A stretch of DNA of 64,000 nt from Gulosibacter sp. 10 (GTDB taxonomy: Bacteria; Actinomycetota; Actinomycetes; Actinomycetales; Microbacteriaceae): positions 124,001 to 188,000 of the forward strand of contig NZ_FUIC01000012.1 of NCBI RefSeq assembly GCF_900163695.1, read 5' to 3'. Below the pieces are notes generated by a model, which made no database searches, had not been told where the DNA came from, and saw nothing but the letters and a program-made list of their open reading frames with translations. How positions within the stretch are numbered: the first letter of the stretch is position 1; every line of letters starts with the position of its first letter. Positions 16,601 through 25,532 of the stretch are shown piece by piece. The position numbers and the translations under genes are program-made.

Positions 16601-17376
16601 CCACGGACACCATCACGCGCGGGCGGGTCGAGATCCGCCAGGTGCACAAGTCCTTCGGCGAGGTCGAGGTGCTGCACGGCGTCGACCTGACCGTGGAGCC
16701 CGGCGAGGTCGTGGTGCTGCTGGGACCATCCGGGTCCGGCAAGTCGACGCTGCTGCGCACCATCAACCATCTCGAGACCATCGATCAGGGCGAGATCACG
16801 ATCGACGGCGAGTTCATCGGCTACGCCGAGCGCGGCGAGGGCCTGCTCGAGCTCTCCGAGCGCGAGGTGCTCGACCGCCGGCTGCGCGTCGGCATGGTCT
16901 TCCAGCAGTTCAACCTGTTCCCGCACCTCACGGCGCTCGAGAACGTGACGCTGCCCGTCACCTCGCGCAAGCTGCTCGGCAAGGAGCAGGCGAAGGCCAA
17001 GGCGCGCGACCTGCTCGAGCGCGTGGGCCTCGGCCACCTCGCCGATCGGTATCCGCGCCAGCTCTCCGGCGGCCAGCAGCAGCGCGTCGCGATCGCCCGC
17101 GCGCTCGTGCTCGACCCGGATGTGCTGCTCTTCGACGAGCCGACCTCGGCGCTCGACCCCGAGCTGGTCGCCGAGGTGCTCGGCGTCATCCGCGAGCTCG
17201 CCGACCAGGGGCGCACCCTCATCGTCGTCACCCACGAGATCGCCTTCGCGGGGCAGATCGCCGACCGCGTCGTCTTCATGGCCGACGGCCGGATCGTCGA
17301 GCAGGGCGAAGCCGAACAGCTCCTCAAAGCCCCGCGCGAGCCCCGCACCCGCGAGTTCCTGCGACGGCTCCTCTGA
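16597..17376 (+). CDS. Amino-acid-type ABC transporter ATPase
   Basis: 259 residues; ATG overlaps the permease stop by 4 bases (ATGA). All nucleotide-binding motifs are present: Walker A GPSGSGKST, Q-loop FQQFNLFPH, signature LSGGQQQR, Walker B VLLFDEPTSALD and the switch His in VVTHEI. The sequence is of the GlnQ/HisP polar amino acid type, which normally pairs with HisM-like permeases. A short insert (YAERGEGLLELSEREVLDRR) between Walker A and the Q-loop is as in several actinobacterial relatives. It powers the GNAT-permease fusion. Confidence 0.95.
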   Translation: MTTDTITRGRVEIRQVHKSFGEVEVLHGVDLTVEPGEVVVLLGPSGSGKSTLLRTINHLETIDQGEITIDGEFIGYAERGEGLLELSEREVLDRRLRVGMVFQQFNLFPHLTALENVTLPVTSRKLLGKEQAKAKARDLLERVGLGHLADRYPRQLSGGQQQRVAIARALVLDPDVLLFDEPTSALDPELVAEVLGVIRELADQGRTLIVVTHEIAFAGQIADRVVFMADGRIVEQGEAEQLLKAPREPRTREFLRRLL

Positions 17377-17421
17377 GCCGGCCGCCATCCCCAGCCCGTA
17401 CCCCTCCCCGATAGGACTGAA

Positions 17422-18417
17422 ATGACCGAACGAACCCGCACCCGCACCCGACTCCTCCGAACCCTGCCGCTGCTCGCGACCGCCGCGCTCGCGCTGACCG
17501 CCTGCACGAATCCCGTGAGCGCCTCCGAGACCCAGGGCGACACCGCAGGCTTCGACCTCACCACGGGCAACGCCGAGGACCGGCCCCGCCTGGAGCCGGT
17601 GCAGGAGGCCATCGACGCGCTCGAGGCGAACGGCTTCGAGCCGATCGACGAGGGATACCTGACCGTCGCGGTGGCCCCCTACGCGGCGCCGCTCGCCTTC
17701 GCGGCCGAGGACGACCCGAACATCATCATCGGCAGCGAGATCGACTTCGCCCAGCTCATCGCCGACGGCCTCGACCTCGAGCTGAAGACCGAGGCCGTGT
17801 CCTGGGCCGACTGGCCGCTGGGCGTGCAGTCCGGCAAGTACGATCTCGTCGCATCCAACGTGACGGTGACGGAGGAGCGCAAGGACCTCTTCGACATCGC
17901 GACCTACCGCGAGGACGTCGTGGGCTTCGCGGTCAAGGCCGACAACACCGAGGTCACCTCGATCGAGGAGCCCGCCGACGTCGCGGGGCTCAAGATCGTG
18001 GTGGGCTCCGGCACGAACCAGGAGAAGATCCTCCAGGCCTGGGACGAGCAGAACCAGGAGGCGGGCCTCGAGCCGGTCGAGTTCGTGTACTACGACGACA
18101 AGGCCGCCGCGAACCTCGCCCTGCAGTCGGGCCGCGTGGATGCGCTGCTCGAGCCCAACGCGACGGTAGCGTTCGCCGCGGCGTCGACCGGCGAGACGCA
18201 GGTGGTCGGGACGCTCAACGGCGGCTGGCCCGAGACGGCGAACATCGGCGCCGCGACGGCGAAGGACAACGGGCTGATCGAGTCGGTGCAGCTCGTGCTG
18301 CAGGCGGCCATCGACGACGGCACCTACCAGGAGGTGATCGACCGTTGGTCGCTCGACGAGGAGGCGGTCGAGGAGTCGCTCGTCAACCCGCCCGGACTTC
18401 CCCGCGAGGAGGGCTAG
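17422..18417 (+). CDS. Substrate-binding lipoprotein of the GNAT-permease ABC importer
   Basis: 331 residues, ATG 17422. A signal peptide ends in lipobox LTAC (Cys28). The mature protein is a family-3 (SBP_bac_3) binding protein: segments YLTVAVAPYAAPLAF, GSEIDFAQLIADGLDL, SGKYDLVASNVTVTEERKD and VVGSGTNQEK follow the standard two-lobe order for polar amino acids. The binding pocket cannot be read for specificity; the family's usual Arg in the GTT/GT-Q-E region is replaced by SGTNQEK. It is 45 bases after the ATPase, and the operon appears to end at the terminator at 18465. Confidence 0.92.
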   Translation: MTERTRTRTRLLRTLPLLATAALALTACTNPVSASETQGDTAGFDLTTGNAEDRPRLEPVQEAIDALEANGFEPIDEGYLTVAVAPYAAPLAFAAEDDPNIIIGSEIDFAQLIADGLDLELKTEAVSWADWPLGVQSGKYDLVASNVTVTEERKDLFDIATYREDVVGFAVKADNTEVTSIEEPADVAGLKIVVGSGTNQEKILQAWDEQNQEAGLEPVEFVYYDDKAAANLALQSGRVDALLEPNATVAFAAASTGETQVVGTLNGGWPETANIGAATAKDNGLIESVQLVLQAAIDDGTYQEVIDRWSLDEEAVEESLVNPPGLPREEG

Positions 18418-18464
18418 GCGCAGGCTCCCGGCCGTGCCGCCGAGGCCGGCCGAGAGGGCGGTGA

Positions 18465-18508
18465 CGGTCGCACGGGTTCGCAGCGCGCGAACCCGTGCGA
18501 CCGTTTTT
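18465..18508 (+). terminator. Intrinsic terminator of the ABC operon
   Basis: A perfect 17-bp stem (18465-18481 with 18487-18503), 5-base loop, then five T (18504-18508), 48 bases after the binding-protein stop. Confidence 0.92.
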
Positions 18509-18646
18509 GACGCGCCGGCTTGTGCCGGGGGCCCCGCGGGTGTGGACTATGCTCTCGACGCCGCCGGGCCCTCGCGGACCCGGCCCGCCGCCCAACCGCA
18601 ACGACACCGGGCTCTAACACCGAGCCGCACGATTCGGAGACCACGC

Positions 18647-19321
18647 ATGACCACGACCGGAGCCGCATCCACCGCGCGTTTCGAGGCGCTCGAGCCCGCC
18701 GACCCCCGGCTCGAACCCGTACTCGAGGACCTCGTGCACGAGTACCACGTGCGCTACGGCGAGTTCGCGGGGCACGACCCCCGCAACGAGGTCTACGAAG
18801 GGCTCGAGACCGCGTACACCGCGCAGAACGGCGGCGTCTTCCTCGCCCTGCTCGACGGCGAGACCGTGATCGCCACGGGGGCCGCCCGCCGCTTCGACGA
18901 GGAGACGGTCGAGTTCAAGAAGATCTGGTCGCATCCCGAGCGTCGGGGACGGCGCCTGTCGACCCGGCTGCTGGCGCGGCTGGAGGACGAGGCGCGCCTG
19001 CTCGGCTACCGCAAGGTGTTCCTCACGACCGGGCCGCGGCAGCCCGAGGCGGACCGGCTCTACGAGCGGAACGGCTACACGGCGCACTACGATCCCGAGG
19101 AGTTCACGCTGCACGCGTACACGAAGGCGCTGGTGGCGGATGCGGACGGCACGACGCTGCCGCCCGATGTCGAGGAGCTGTTCATGGACTTCGGCGAGCT
19201 CATCCTGGCCGAGTCGATCGCGCGTGCCGAGGCTGCGGCGCAGGACGAGGCCGCGGCGCAGAACGAGGCCACGACGCGGGACGAGATCGCGGCGCGGGCC
19301 GAGGCTTCCGCGAGGGATTAG
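18647..19321 (+). CDS. GNAT family N-acetyltransferase (paralogue 3)
   Basis: 224 residues, ATG 18647 with GGAGA ahead. The GNAT domain is very close to the one fused to the permease at 14987: both contain ETVEFKK, SHPERRG, the stretch GYRKVFLTTGPRQPEADRLY and YTKALV, and they match over long stretches of DNA. As in the other copies, the R-G-x-G loop has Arg for the second Gly. A C-terminal extension (about residues 185-224) is an Ala/Glu/Asp-rich repeat (AAAQDEA, AAAQNEA, ATTRDE), probably a charged helix. It lies just behind the importer terminator and could act on the imported compound. Confidence 0.88.
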   Translation: MTTTGAASTARFEALEPADPRLEPVLEDLVHEYHVRYGEFAGHDPRNEVYEGLETAYTAQNGGVFLALLDGETVIATGAARRFDEETVEFKKIWSHPERRGRRLSTRLLARLEDEARLLGYRKVFLTTGPRQPEADRLYERNGYTAHYDPEEFTLHAYTKALVADADGTTLPPDVEELFMDFGELILAESIARAEAAAQDEAAAQNEATTRDEIAARAEASARD

Positions 19322-19403
19322 CGAAGCGGCGGCACGGCGCGCCTGCAGGAGCCGTCCGGCAGAACGCCGCGCCGGAGGCCCTCGAACGGCCTTAGCTATT
19401 GCG

Positions 19404-20468
19404 CTAGGCCGCCGTGTCCTCGCCCGCCTCCATCGACGCGAGGAGGCGGCGGAGCGAGGCGACGCGGGCGGCGCCTACCGCGTCGAGCTCCCCGGACTCC
19501 ATCGCCGCGTCGAGCTCGCAGTCGGGGGCGTCGGCGCGGTGCGTGCAGCCGCGCGGGCATTCCGCGACGATCCGGGCGAGGCCCGGGAAGGCGGTGAAGA
19601 CGGCCTCGCTGTCCACGTGCCCGAGGCCGAAGGAGCGCACGCCGGGGGTGTCGATGATCCAGCCGTTCGCGCCCTGGGCGTCCTCCACGCGCAGCGCGAG
19701 GGAGGACGAGGAGGTGTGGCGGCCGCGGCCGGTGACCGCGTTGACGCGGCCGGTGGCCCGGCCCGCCTTGGGCACGAGGGCGTTGACGAGCGTGGACTTG
19801 CCCACGCCCGAGTGGCCGACCATCACGGTGATGTGCTCGGAGAGCTGCGACCGCAGCTCGGCGGGCGGGGGCACGTCGAGGGCGGTCTCGAAGACGGGCA
19901 CGTCGAGCGGGGCGACGAGCTCCCGGATCGCGTCGGCCCGCGCGAGGTCGGTCTTCGTGATGACGACGAAGGGCTCGATGCCGGCGTCGTAGGCCGCCAC
20001 GAGGTAGCGGTCGATGAGCCGGGGCCGGGGCTCGGGCCGGGCCGCGGCGACGACCACGCAGAGCTGGTCGGCGTTGGCGACGATGATGCGCTCGACGCGG
20101 TCGGAGTCGTCGGCGGAGCGGCGCAGGAGCGTGTCGCGCTCCGCGATGCGCACGATGCGGGCGAGCGAGCCTGGCTCGCCGGAGACGTCGCCCACGAGCG
20201 AGACGCGGTCGCCGACGACGACGGACTTGCGGCCCAGCTCGCGCGCCGTCGCGGCGAGCACGGTGCGCTCCCGCTTGCGGCGCCCCTCGTCGACGAGGCA
20301 TGTGTAGCGGCCGCGATCCACGGTCAGCACGAATCCCTCCACGGCGTCCTCGTGGTCGGGGCGCTGCTTCGTGCGGGGGCGGGATCCCCGCCGGTTCGCG
20401 CGGACGCGGACGTCGTCCTCGGAGAAGCGGTCGTAGCGGTCGTACGCCTCCGTGCGCTCCCAGCTCAT
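19404..20468 (-). CDS. rsgA: Ribosome small subunit-dependent GTPase A
   Basis: 354 residues, ATG 20466-20468, 7 bases after the aroA stop. It shows the circularly permuted GTPase order: TKTD (G4) first, then GHSGVGKSTLVN (G1) and DTPGVRSFG (G3), followed by the zinc knuckle CPRGCTHRADAPDC. An OB-fold domain precedes the GTPase part. RsgA helps late 30S subunit maturation, testing the decoding site. The N-terminus carries an Arg-rich leader (RRGSRPRTKQRP), common in actinobacterial versions. The aroA-rsgA pairing is frequent in actinobacteria. Confidence 0.95.
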   Translation of the reverse strand: MSWERTEAYDRYDRFSEDDVRVRANRRGSRPRTKQRPDHEDAVEGFVLTVDRGRYTCLVDEGRRKRERTVLAATARELGRKSVVVGDRVSLVGDVSGEPGSLARIVRIAERDTLLRRSADDSDRVERIIVANADQLCVVVAAARPEPRPRLIDRYLVAAYDAGIEPFVVITKTDLARADAIRELVAPLDVPVFETALDVPPPAELRSQLSEHITVMVGHSGVGKSTLVNALVPKAGRATGRVNAVTGRGRHTSSSSLALRVEDAQGANGWIIDTPGVRSFGLGHVDSEAVFTAFPGLARIVAECPRGCTHRADAPDCELDAAMESGELDAVGAARVASLRRLLASMEAGEDTAA

Positions 20469-20475
20469 CCGCGGC

Positions 20476-21915
20476 CTACAGCTCCGTCGTGAGGAATCCT
20501 GCAGCGGGCGAGTCCTCCTCGGGCTCGTCCTCGTCGCCGGCGAGCAGCGCATCCCAGAGCTCCACGAACTGCGGCAGCGTCTTCGAGGTGCACTTGACGT
20601 CGTCGAGCACGATGCCGTCCACGGCGAGGCCCACGATCGCGCCGGAGGTGGCCATGCGGTGGTCCGCGTAGCAGGCCCACTCGGCCCCGTGGAGATCGCC
20701 GCCGCGGATGACGAGGGCGTCTTCGCGCTCCTCGACATCGCAGCCGATGCGGGTGAGCTCGGCGGCCAGCGCGCTCACCCGGTCGGTCTCATGGCCGCGG
20801 AGATGGCTGATGCCCGTGAGCGTGCTGGGGGTGTCCGCGAAGGCGCACAGCGCGGCGATGTTCGGCACGAGCTCCCCGCCCGCATCGGCGAAGTCGAGCT
20901 CGGCGCCGTCGAATCGGCCGCCGTCGATCACACCGCGCCCGACGCGGCAGGTGAGCACGCCGTCCGCGAGCTCGATCTCGGCGCCGAACCTCGGCAGGAT
21001 CTCGCGGAGCAGGTCGCCGACCTGCGTGGTCTCGGAGGGCCAGTTGGGGATGCGCACCTCGCCGCCCGCGACGACGGTCGCGAGGAGGAAGGGCGCGGCG
21101 TTCGAGAGATCGGGCTCGACGTCGAGCTCGACGCCGCGAATGGGGCCGGGCTCGACCCGCCACGTGCGCTCGTCGATGCTGCGGGCGTCGACGCCGCGGT
21201 TTCGGAGCGCCTCGAGCGTCATCTCGATGTGGGGGAGCGAGGGGAGCGCGTCGCCCGTATGCGCAAGGGTCAGGCCCTTGGCGAAGCGCGGCGCCGAGAG
21301 CAGGAGGCCGGAGACGAACTGGCTGGATGCCGAGGCGTCGATCTCGAGCTCGCCGCCCTCGACCTCGCCGGTACCGTACAGGGAGAAGGGGAGCCTGCCG
21401 CGGCCCTCGTCGCTGACGTCGACGCCGAGGGCCCGGAGCGCCTCGAGGGTGCCGGACATCGGCCGGTTGCGGGCGGCCGGGTCGCCGTCGAATGCGACGG
21501 GGCCGAGCGCGAGCGCGGCCATCGGGGGGACGAACCGCATGACGTTGCCCGCGAGTCCGCAATCCACGGAGACGCCGCCCTCCAGCTCCTCGGCCGGGGT
21601 GATGGTCCAGTCGGGGCCGAAGCGCCCGCCGGGCTCGACCTCGTCGACACGGGCGCCGAGCTGCTTGACGGCCTCGGCCATGAGGGAGGTGTCGCGCGCG
21701 TGGAGCGGGTGGCGGAGCGTGGATTCGCTCTCGGCGAGCGCGGAGAGCACGATCTCGCGATTGGTGATGGACTTCGAGCCGGGGATCTCGACGGTCGAGT
21801 CGAACGCGCCCTCGGCGCGGGGCGCGGGCCAGGGGCCGTCGTCGAGCACGAGCGGATCGGTCTGCTGATCGCCGTAGATGTCGAACGAGGGGCCGGAATA
21901 ATTGAAGATCTCCAT
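20476..21915 (-). CDS. aroA: 3-phosphoshikimate 1-carboxyvinyltransferase (EPSP synthase)
   Basis: 479 residues, ATG 21913-21915; TACAGT on the minus strand (21925-21930) lies 9 bases upstream, suggesting a leaderless or near-leaderless transcript. The sequence carries the EPSP synthase motifs PGSKSITNREIV near the N-terminus, SSQFVSGLLL, GDALPSLPHIEM and the catalytic C-terminal region DHRMATSGAIVGLA. The enzyme joins phosphoenolpyruvate to shikimate-3-phosphate in aromatic amino acid synthesis and is the glyphosate target. It is divergent from the sigH gene and is followed by rsgA on the same strand. Confidence 0.96.
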   Translation of the reverse strand: MEIFNYSGPSFDIYGDQQTDPLVLDDGPWPAPRAEGAFDSTVEIPGSKSITNREIVLSALAESESTLRHPLHARDTSLMAEAVKQLGARVDEVEPGGRFGPDWTITPAEELEGGVSVDCGLAGNVMRFVPPMAALALGPVAFDGDPAARNRPMSGTLEALRALGVDVSDEGRGRLPFSLYGTGEVEGGELEIDASASSQFVSGLLLSAPRFAKGLTLAHTGDALPSLPHIEMTLEALRNRGVDARSIDERTWRVEPGPIRGVELDVEPDLSNAAPFLLATVVAGGEVRIPNWPSETTQVGDLLREILPRFGAEIELADGVLTCRVGRGVIDGGRFDGAELDFADAGGELVPNIAALCAFADTPSTLTGISHLRGHETDRVSALAAELTRIGCDVEEREDALVIRGGDLHGAEWACYADHRMATSGAIVGLAVDGIVLDDVKCTSKTLPQFVELWDALLAGDEDEPEEDSPAAGFLTTEL

Positions 21916-22105
21916 CGGTTCAACACTGTAGCGGGCGCAACCCGCTCCGTGGCGGTGCGGCGCGGGCAGACTCTGCCCGTTGCCAGGCGGTGCGGAGGGG
22001 AGCGTGCGCGGAGCACCGCAGCGCGGGGCCGGTTCGCTAACCGGCGTGAGCGCGGCGCACCCGCCGCGGCCCGTACCCGTATCGAGACGAACGACGGAGG
22101 CATGG

Positions 22106-22765
22106 ATGGGCGCCTGCACCCTGGAGCGCGTGGCCGTAGACTCGCAGACGATGAATGCCTCCGATTCCCGCAACGCGGAGTACAGCGACGAGGAGCTGGC
22201 CGCCCTCTTCGAGGAGCAGGCGATGCCGCTGCTCGACCAGCTGTACGGACACGCGATGCGCATGACGCGCAATCCGGCCGATGCCCAGGACCTGGTGCAG
22301 GAGACCTTCGCGAAGGCGTTCCAGTCCTTCCGGTCGTTCCGCCAGGGGACCAACCTGCGGGCCTGGCTCTACCGAATCCAGACGAACCTCTACATCAACC
22401 AGTATCGGAAGGCGCAGCGCGAGCCGTACTCGAGCGCGCTGGAGGATCTCGAGGACTGGCAGCTCGGCGGCGCCACCTCCTATACCGCGGAGGGCAGCTC
22501 GCGCTCGGCCGAGGCCGAGGCGTTCGACAACCTGCCCTCGGACGTGGTGAAGGAGGCGCTCGCGGAGCTGCCGGACGACTTCCGCATGGCCGTGCTGCTG
22601 GCGGACGTCCAGGGATTCGCATACAAGGAGATCGCCGAGATCATGAGCACGCCGGTGGGGACGGTCATGAGCCGCCTGCACCGAGGGCGCAAGCTGCTCA
22701 GGGACCGGCTGCAGGATTATGCCGCCGAGTACGGCATCGGCGGCGCGAAGGAGAACGACGAGTGA
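22106..22765 (+). CDS. sigH: ECF sigma factor of the SigH/SigR (thiol-oxidative stress) type
   Basis: 219 residues if started at ATG 22106, which has GGAGG five bases ahead; an ATG at 22151 (204 residues) is the alternative without a visible ribosome site. Region 2 ([39 protein letters not shown]) and region 4 ([20 protein letters not shown]) match actinobacterial SigH/SigR closely. These direct transcription of thioredoxin, mycothiol and protein quality-control genes when the anti-sigma is oxidised. The stop overlaps the start of the anti-sigma gene (GTGA). No clear SigH-type promoter was identified upstream, so autoregulation is not shown. Confidence 0.93.
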   Translation: MGACTLERVAVDSQTMNASDSRNAEYSDEELAALFEEQAMPLLDQLYGHAMRMTRNPADAQDLVQETFAKAFQSFRSFRQGTNLRAWLYRIQTNLYINQYRKAQREPYSSALEDLEDWQLGGATSYTAEGSSRSAEAEAFDNLPSDVVKEALAELPDDFRMAVLLADVQGFAYKEIAEIMSTPVGTVMSRLHRGRKLLRDRLQDYAAEYGIGGAKENDE

Positions 22766-23001
22766 ACGACTGCGGATGCGAGAAGGCGAAGAGGGCGCTC
22801 GAGGACTACCTGCGCGACGAGCTGGGCTCCGATCTTCGGGCCGAGATCGAGCGGCACCTCGAGGGGTGCACCGAGTGCTCCACCGAGGCACATATCCACA
22901 CGGTGATCACCGGCGTAGTGCGCCGCTCGTGCGACGGCGAGGCGGCGCCGGACGAGCTCCGCGAACGGGTGCGGAGGGCGCTGCGCGCGACGAGTCACTA
23001 G
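22762..23001 (+). CDS. rshA: Zinc-binding anti-sigma factor (RshA/RsrA type)
   Basis: 79 residues, GTG 22762 overlapping the sigma stop by 4 bases. It contains the zinc-binding anti-sigma signature HLEGCTEC (His-x3-Cys-x2-Cys, about residues 32-39) plus Cys4 and Cys6 near the N-terminus (MNDCGCEK). In this family disulfide stress oxidises the Cys pair, zinc is lost and the sigma factor is released. The tight overlap with sigH fixes stoichiometry by coupled translation. Confidence 0.93.
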   Translation: MNDCGCEKAKRALEDYLRDELGSDLRAEIERHLEGCTECSTEAHIHTVITGVVRRSCDGEAAPDELRERVRRALRATSH

Positions 23002-23124
23002 CGCGCCTGCCTCTGCCTATACGAGCGGACATGCCTCGGCTTGTCGTGGGGGCGGTTGGCGGTCGGTGGAAGCCGACGCGGTAGGCCGGTAGGGCACGGT
23101 AGAGCATCGGACTGCTGTCGTGCT

Positions 23125-23280
23125 GTCGTGCTGTCGCCCGATGAGCCCGCGCGTCGCCTCTACGAACGGCTCGGGTTCTCGACGCTCACGGTGACGCGGA
23201 TTCTCGAGGTGCCGATCGTTCACTCGATGCGGAGGGACGCTCTGTGTGTTCAAGGCGCGCCGGCCGACGGTGCTCGGTGA
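23125..23280 (+). pseudogene. Remnant of a GNAT acetyltransferase C-terminus
   Basis: A short frame encodes DEPARRLYERLGFSTL followed by TRILEVPIVHSMRRDAL, the typical final strand-helix of a GNAT domain (xEPARRLYExLGF). The acetyl-CoA motif A that should precede it is missing; upstream is short repeated CTGTCGTG sequence and no homologous frame. It is probably the decayed end of a gene lost by deletion. It sits in the gene-poor stretch 23002-23462, which otherwise holds only small tandem duplications. Confidence 0.55.
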
Positions 23281-23333
23281 GGGAGGTCTCTCCACCCTTC
23301 GAGAGGCGCGACGAGCAATCCCGGTAAGGGCGC

Positions 23334-23412
23334 TTCAACTTGATCGCGTTCAACTTGATCGCGGTTCCGCCCAGGCGTCGTTCTGGATGGAGAGCGTTCT
23401 GGACGGAGAGCG
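23334..23412. repeat. Two small tandem duplications
   Basis: TTCAACTTGATCGCG occurs twice in direct succession (23334-23348, 23349-23363), and a 16-base unit TTCTGGATGGAGAGCG is repeated with one change (23381-23396, 23397-23412). Both lie downstream of the HNH gene in a decayed region. Confidence 0.7.
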
Positions 23413-23462
23413 TGATGCCCTGGCTAGTGGGGCTCTTAGGGCCGGGCTCTCGGAACAGGGCC

Positions 23463-25532
23463 CTAGAACGGTGGCGGGTCCTCGCCCGGTGGTCCTCCCG
23501 TATCTGACCGGGTCTCGGCACGCCGACGCATATGACTGCGCACCGAATGGCCCCGACTCCGATCATCGGGATCTCGTTCTGCGTGTTGCCGTTCTGCGCA
23601 TTGCCGTTCCGCGTGCTGTCGGTCCGCCTGTTGTGGTCGGTGCTGTTGCCCTCCGTGTTGTGGTCCGGGCTGGTGCCGGCCTGTGTTCGGCTGTTCGGAG
23701 TGGAGCTGGTCGGCGTGCCGGTGATCGGGAGGCTGGTCGGCGTGCCGGGTGCCGGGATGCCGCTCACCGGCGCGATGGCGCCGTCCGGCATGGCGGAGCC
23801 CTGGGGCGACGTGGTCTTCGTAAACGACGAACCGTTGCCCCGTCGGAGAGATCCAGACCATGCGGCCGGGGCCGTCTTGTTCGAGTACCCAGCCGGCTTC
23901 ACGCATGGTGTGATGCCCGCGGCATAGCACCGCGAGATTCTCGTACTTCGTGGACCCGCCTTGGGCCCACGGCGTGGTGTGGTCGATATCGCAGTCTTTC
24001 GCGAGCCGGCGGCAGCCGGGTGCGACGCAGGTCACGTCTCGGATCTGGAGTAGCCGGCGGAGTGCGGCGGGTGGCCGGTAGGTCTCCGCGGTGAGCGGCG
24101 TGCCCTCGATCGGGTCGGTGAGGACCCGGTACCAGGTGGTCGTGTCCCCGCAGAGTTCGAGGGCGGTGTGGATCGGAATCGGGGTGCGGCCGGCGAGTTC
24201 CGCGGGACCGGTGAACGCGGCCAGTGGAATCGGGTGCTCGGGAGCGTTCTGCTCGGCTTGTTCGGGCTGGCCGACGAGGGGCGTCGTGGTCGTCTCGCGG
24301 GCGGGCATCGTCGTCGTGCCGGGGGCGGGATTCGTAGCGGGCTCGGCGTTCGCCGCGGTCGTGGCAGTACCGGCGGTGACCGTGCGCCCGGCGTTGACGG
24401 GCATGCTCACGCCAGTGCCAATCCCGGTGTCGGTGCCAATCCCGGTGTCGGTGCCAATCCCGGTGTCGGTGTCGGTGCTTGAGCGTACTTGCGCTCCCTC
24501 ATCGCCGTGCGCGACGGGACTCGACGCGGTTGCGACCGGACCGGCTGAGGCATTCATGGTCGATGCTGTCGATGCTGTCGATGTGGTCGGGGTTGTTGTG
24601 CCGCGGTTTGCGGTGATCAGAGAGATCGCGGGTACCGTGATCGCAACGGTCGCCTGGATCGGTTTCGCGACATGGTTCGGCGAGTCTGGGGCGACTTGAC
24701 CGGTGAGGAGCAGATCGGCGAGCACGTCGGCGCGGGTCTGCTCGAAGGTGCGCGCGTCGTGGGCGTCACGACCCGGCCCGTGGAGCTGTTTAGCCGTCTG
24801 GGTGAGCCGGTCGAAGATGCCCGCACCCACCACCGCGGGGAGAAGTGTGGAGAGCTGGCACATGCCGTCGGGTTCGTCCTGGACCCACACCCGGCGGTCG
24901 TCCTGGGCGTGGTGGAGACGCTGCTCGGTTTCCTCGGGTTCCAGGTCCGCCGCCACGCGCTTCGCGTACACGCGGAGCCGACCCGGGGTGGTTTCCAGAG
25001 CCTTGGCGACCACGAGCTCCTCATACGTGCGGATCGATTCCGCCCGGGTGAGGCCGTCGCCGCAGGACTCGATCACTCGCACGTGCCCGGTACTGATGGC
25101 GCCTTGGCCCCAGGCGGCGGCGGTACGCGGGTAGCGGGCCTCCAACGCCGGTGCCGCGTTGAGCTTCGCCGAGACGGTACGGTCACTGGTGCGCGTGACC
25201 GCGCCGATCTCCGCCGCGAGGGATTTGAGTTCTTGCTCGAACGCGTCGGGGCCGTGGCCGGCGGTGAGTTGCCGGCAGTGCTCGTACGACGCGGCCAATA
25301 ACTGCGCTTCGAGCGCTTCCGCGGAAGCCCGAAGCTTCGCCGCATGACCAAGCGCGTCCAGGAGCAGCCGCCGGTTATGCATCGCCTCCGGGGTACGGGT
25401 CCCACCCCTGAGATGCTCAGGCGTGCCATGAGGGCGGGGCCGATCGGCCTGGCGGGAGGAGCCGTGCCGGCCGGCGCTGTCGTGCTGCCCTGCATCAGCA
25501 GTGCTGCTGGTCGTCGAGGTCATCAGCCCCAC
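23463..25532 (-). CDS. DUF222 domain / HNH endonuclease-signature protein (13E12 family)
   Basis: 689 residues from GTG 25530-25532 (GGAAGG about 6 bases ahead) or 686 from ATG 25523. The N-terminal two fifths are the DUF222 helical domain. About residues 495-545 are an HNH motif: CVAPGCRRLAKDCDIDHT, a Gly-rich turn, then NLAVLCRGHH. Between them lies an insert of about 150 residues rich in Thr, Ala and Ser with three copies of TDTGIG. The C-terminal 100 residues are a His/Arg/Gln-rich low-complexity tail. Such proteins are multi-copy in Microbacteriaceae and mycobacteria (REP13E12); their role is unsettled, possibly nuclease or mobile-element related. Confidence 0.85.
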   Translation of the reverse strand: MGLMTSTTSSTADAGQHDSAGRHGSSRQADRPRPHGTPEHLRGGTRTPEAMHNRRLLLDALGHAAKLRASAEALEAQLLAASYEHCRQLTAGHGPDAFEQELKSLAAEIGAVTRTSDRTVSAKLNAAPALEARYPRTAAAWGQGAISTGHVRVIESCGDGLTRAESIRTYEELVVAKALETTPGRLRVYAKRVAADLEPEETEQRLHHAQDDRRVWVQDEPDGMCQLSTLLPAVVGAGIFDRLTQTAKQLHGPGRDAHDARTFEQTRADVLADLLLTGQVAPDSPNHVAKPIQATVAITVPAISLITANRGTTTPTTSTASTASTMNASAGPVATASSPVAHGDEGAQVRSSTDTDTGIGTDTGIGTDTGIGTGVSMPVNAGRTVTAGTATTAANAEPATNPAPGTTTMPARETTTTPLVGQPEQAEQNAPEHPIPLAAFTGPAELAGRTPIPIHTALELCGDTTTWYRVLTDPIEGTPLTAETYRPPAALRRLLQIRDVTCVAPGCRRLAKDCDIDHTTPWAQGGSTKYENLAVLCRGHHTMREAGWVLEQDGPGRMVWISPTGQRFVVYEDHVAPGLRHAGRRHRAGERHPGTRHADQPPDHRHADQLHSEQPNTGRHQPGPQHGGQQHRPQQADRQHAERQCAERQHAERDPDDRSRGHSVRSHMRRRAETRSDTGGPPGEDPPPF
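24415..24468. repeat. Exact 3 x 18-bp tandem repeat inside the HNH gene
   Basis: Unit GTGCCAATCCCGGTGTCG occurs three times in exact succession on the plus strand and encodes (minus strand) the peptide repeat TDTGIG. A multiple of three keeps the frame, so copy number can vary without harm. Confidence 0.9.

Noticed and set aside
18418-18646. A separate small gene between the binding protein and the GNAT
   Set aside because: The interval is occupied by a strong terminator and a probable promoter region; no open frame with a ribosome site was found.
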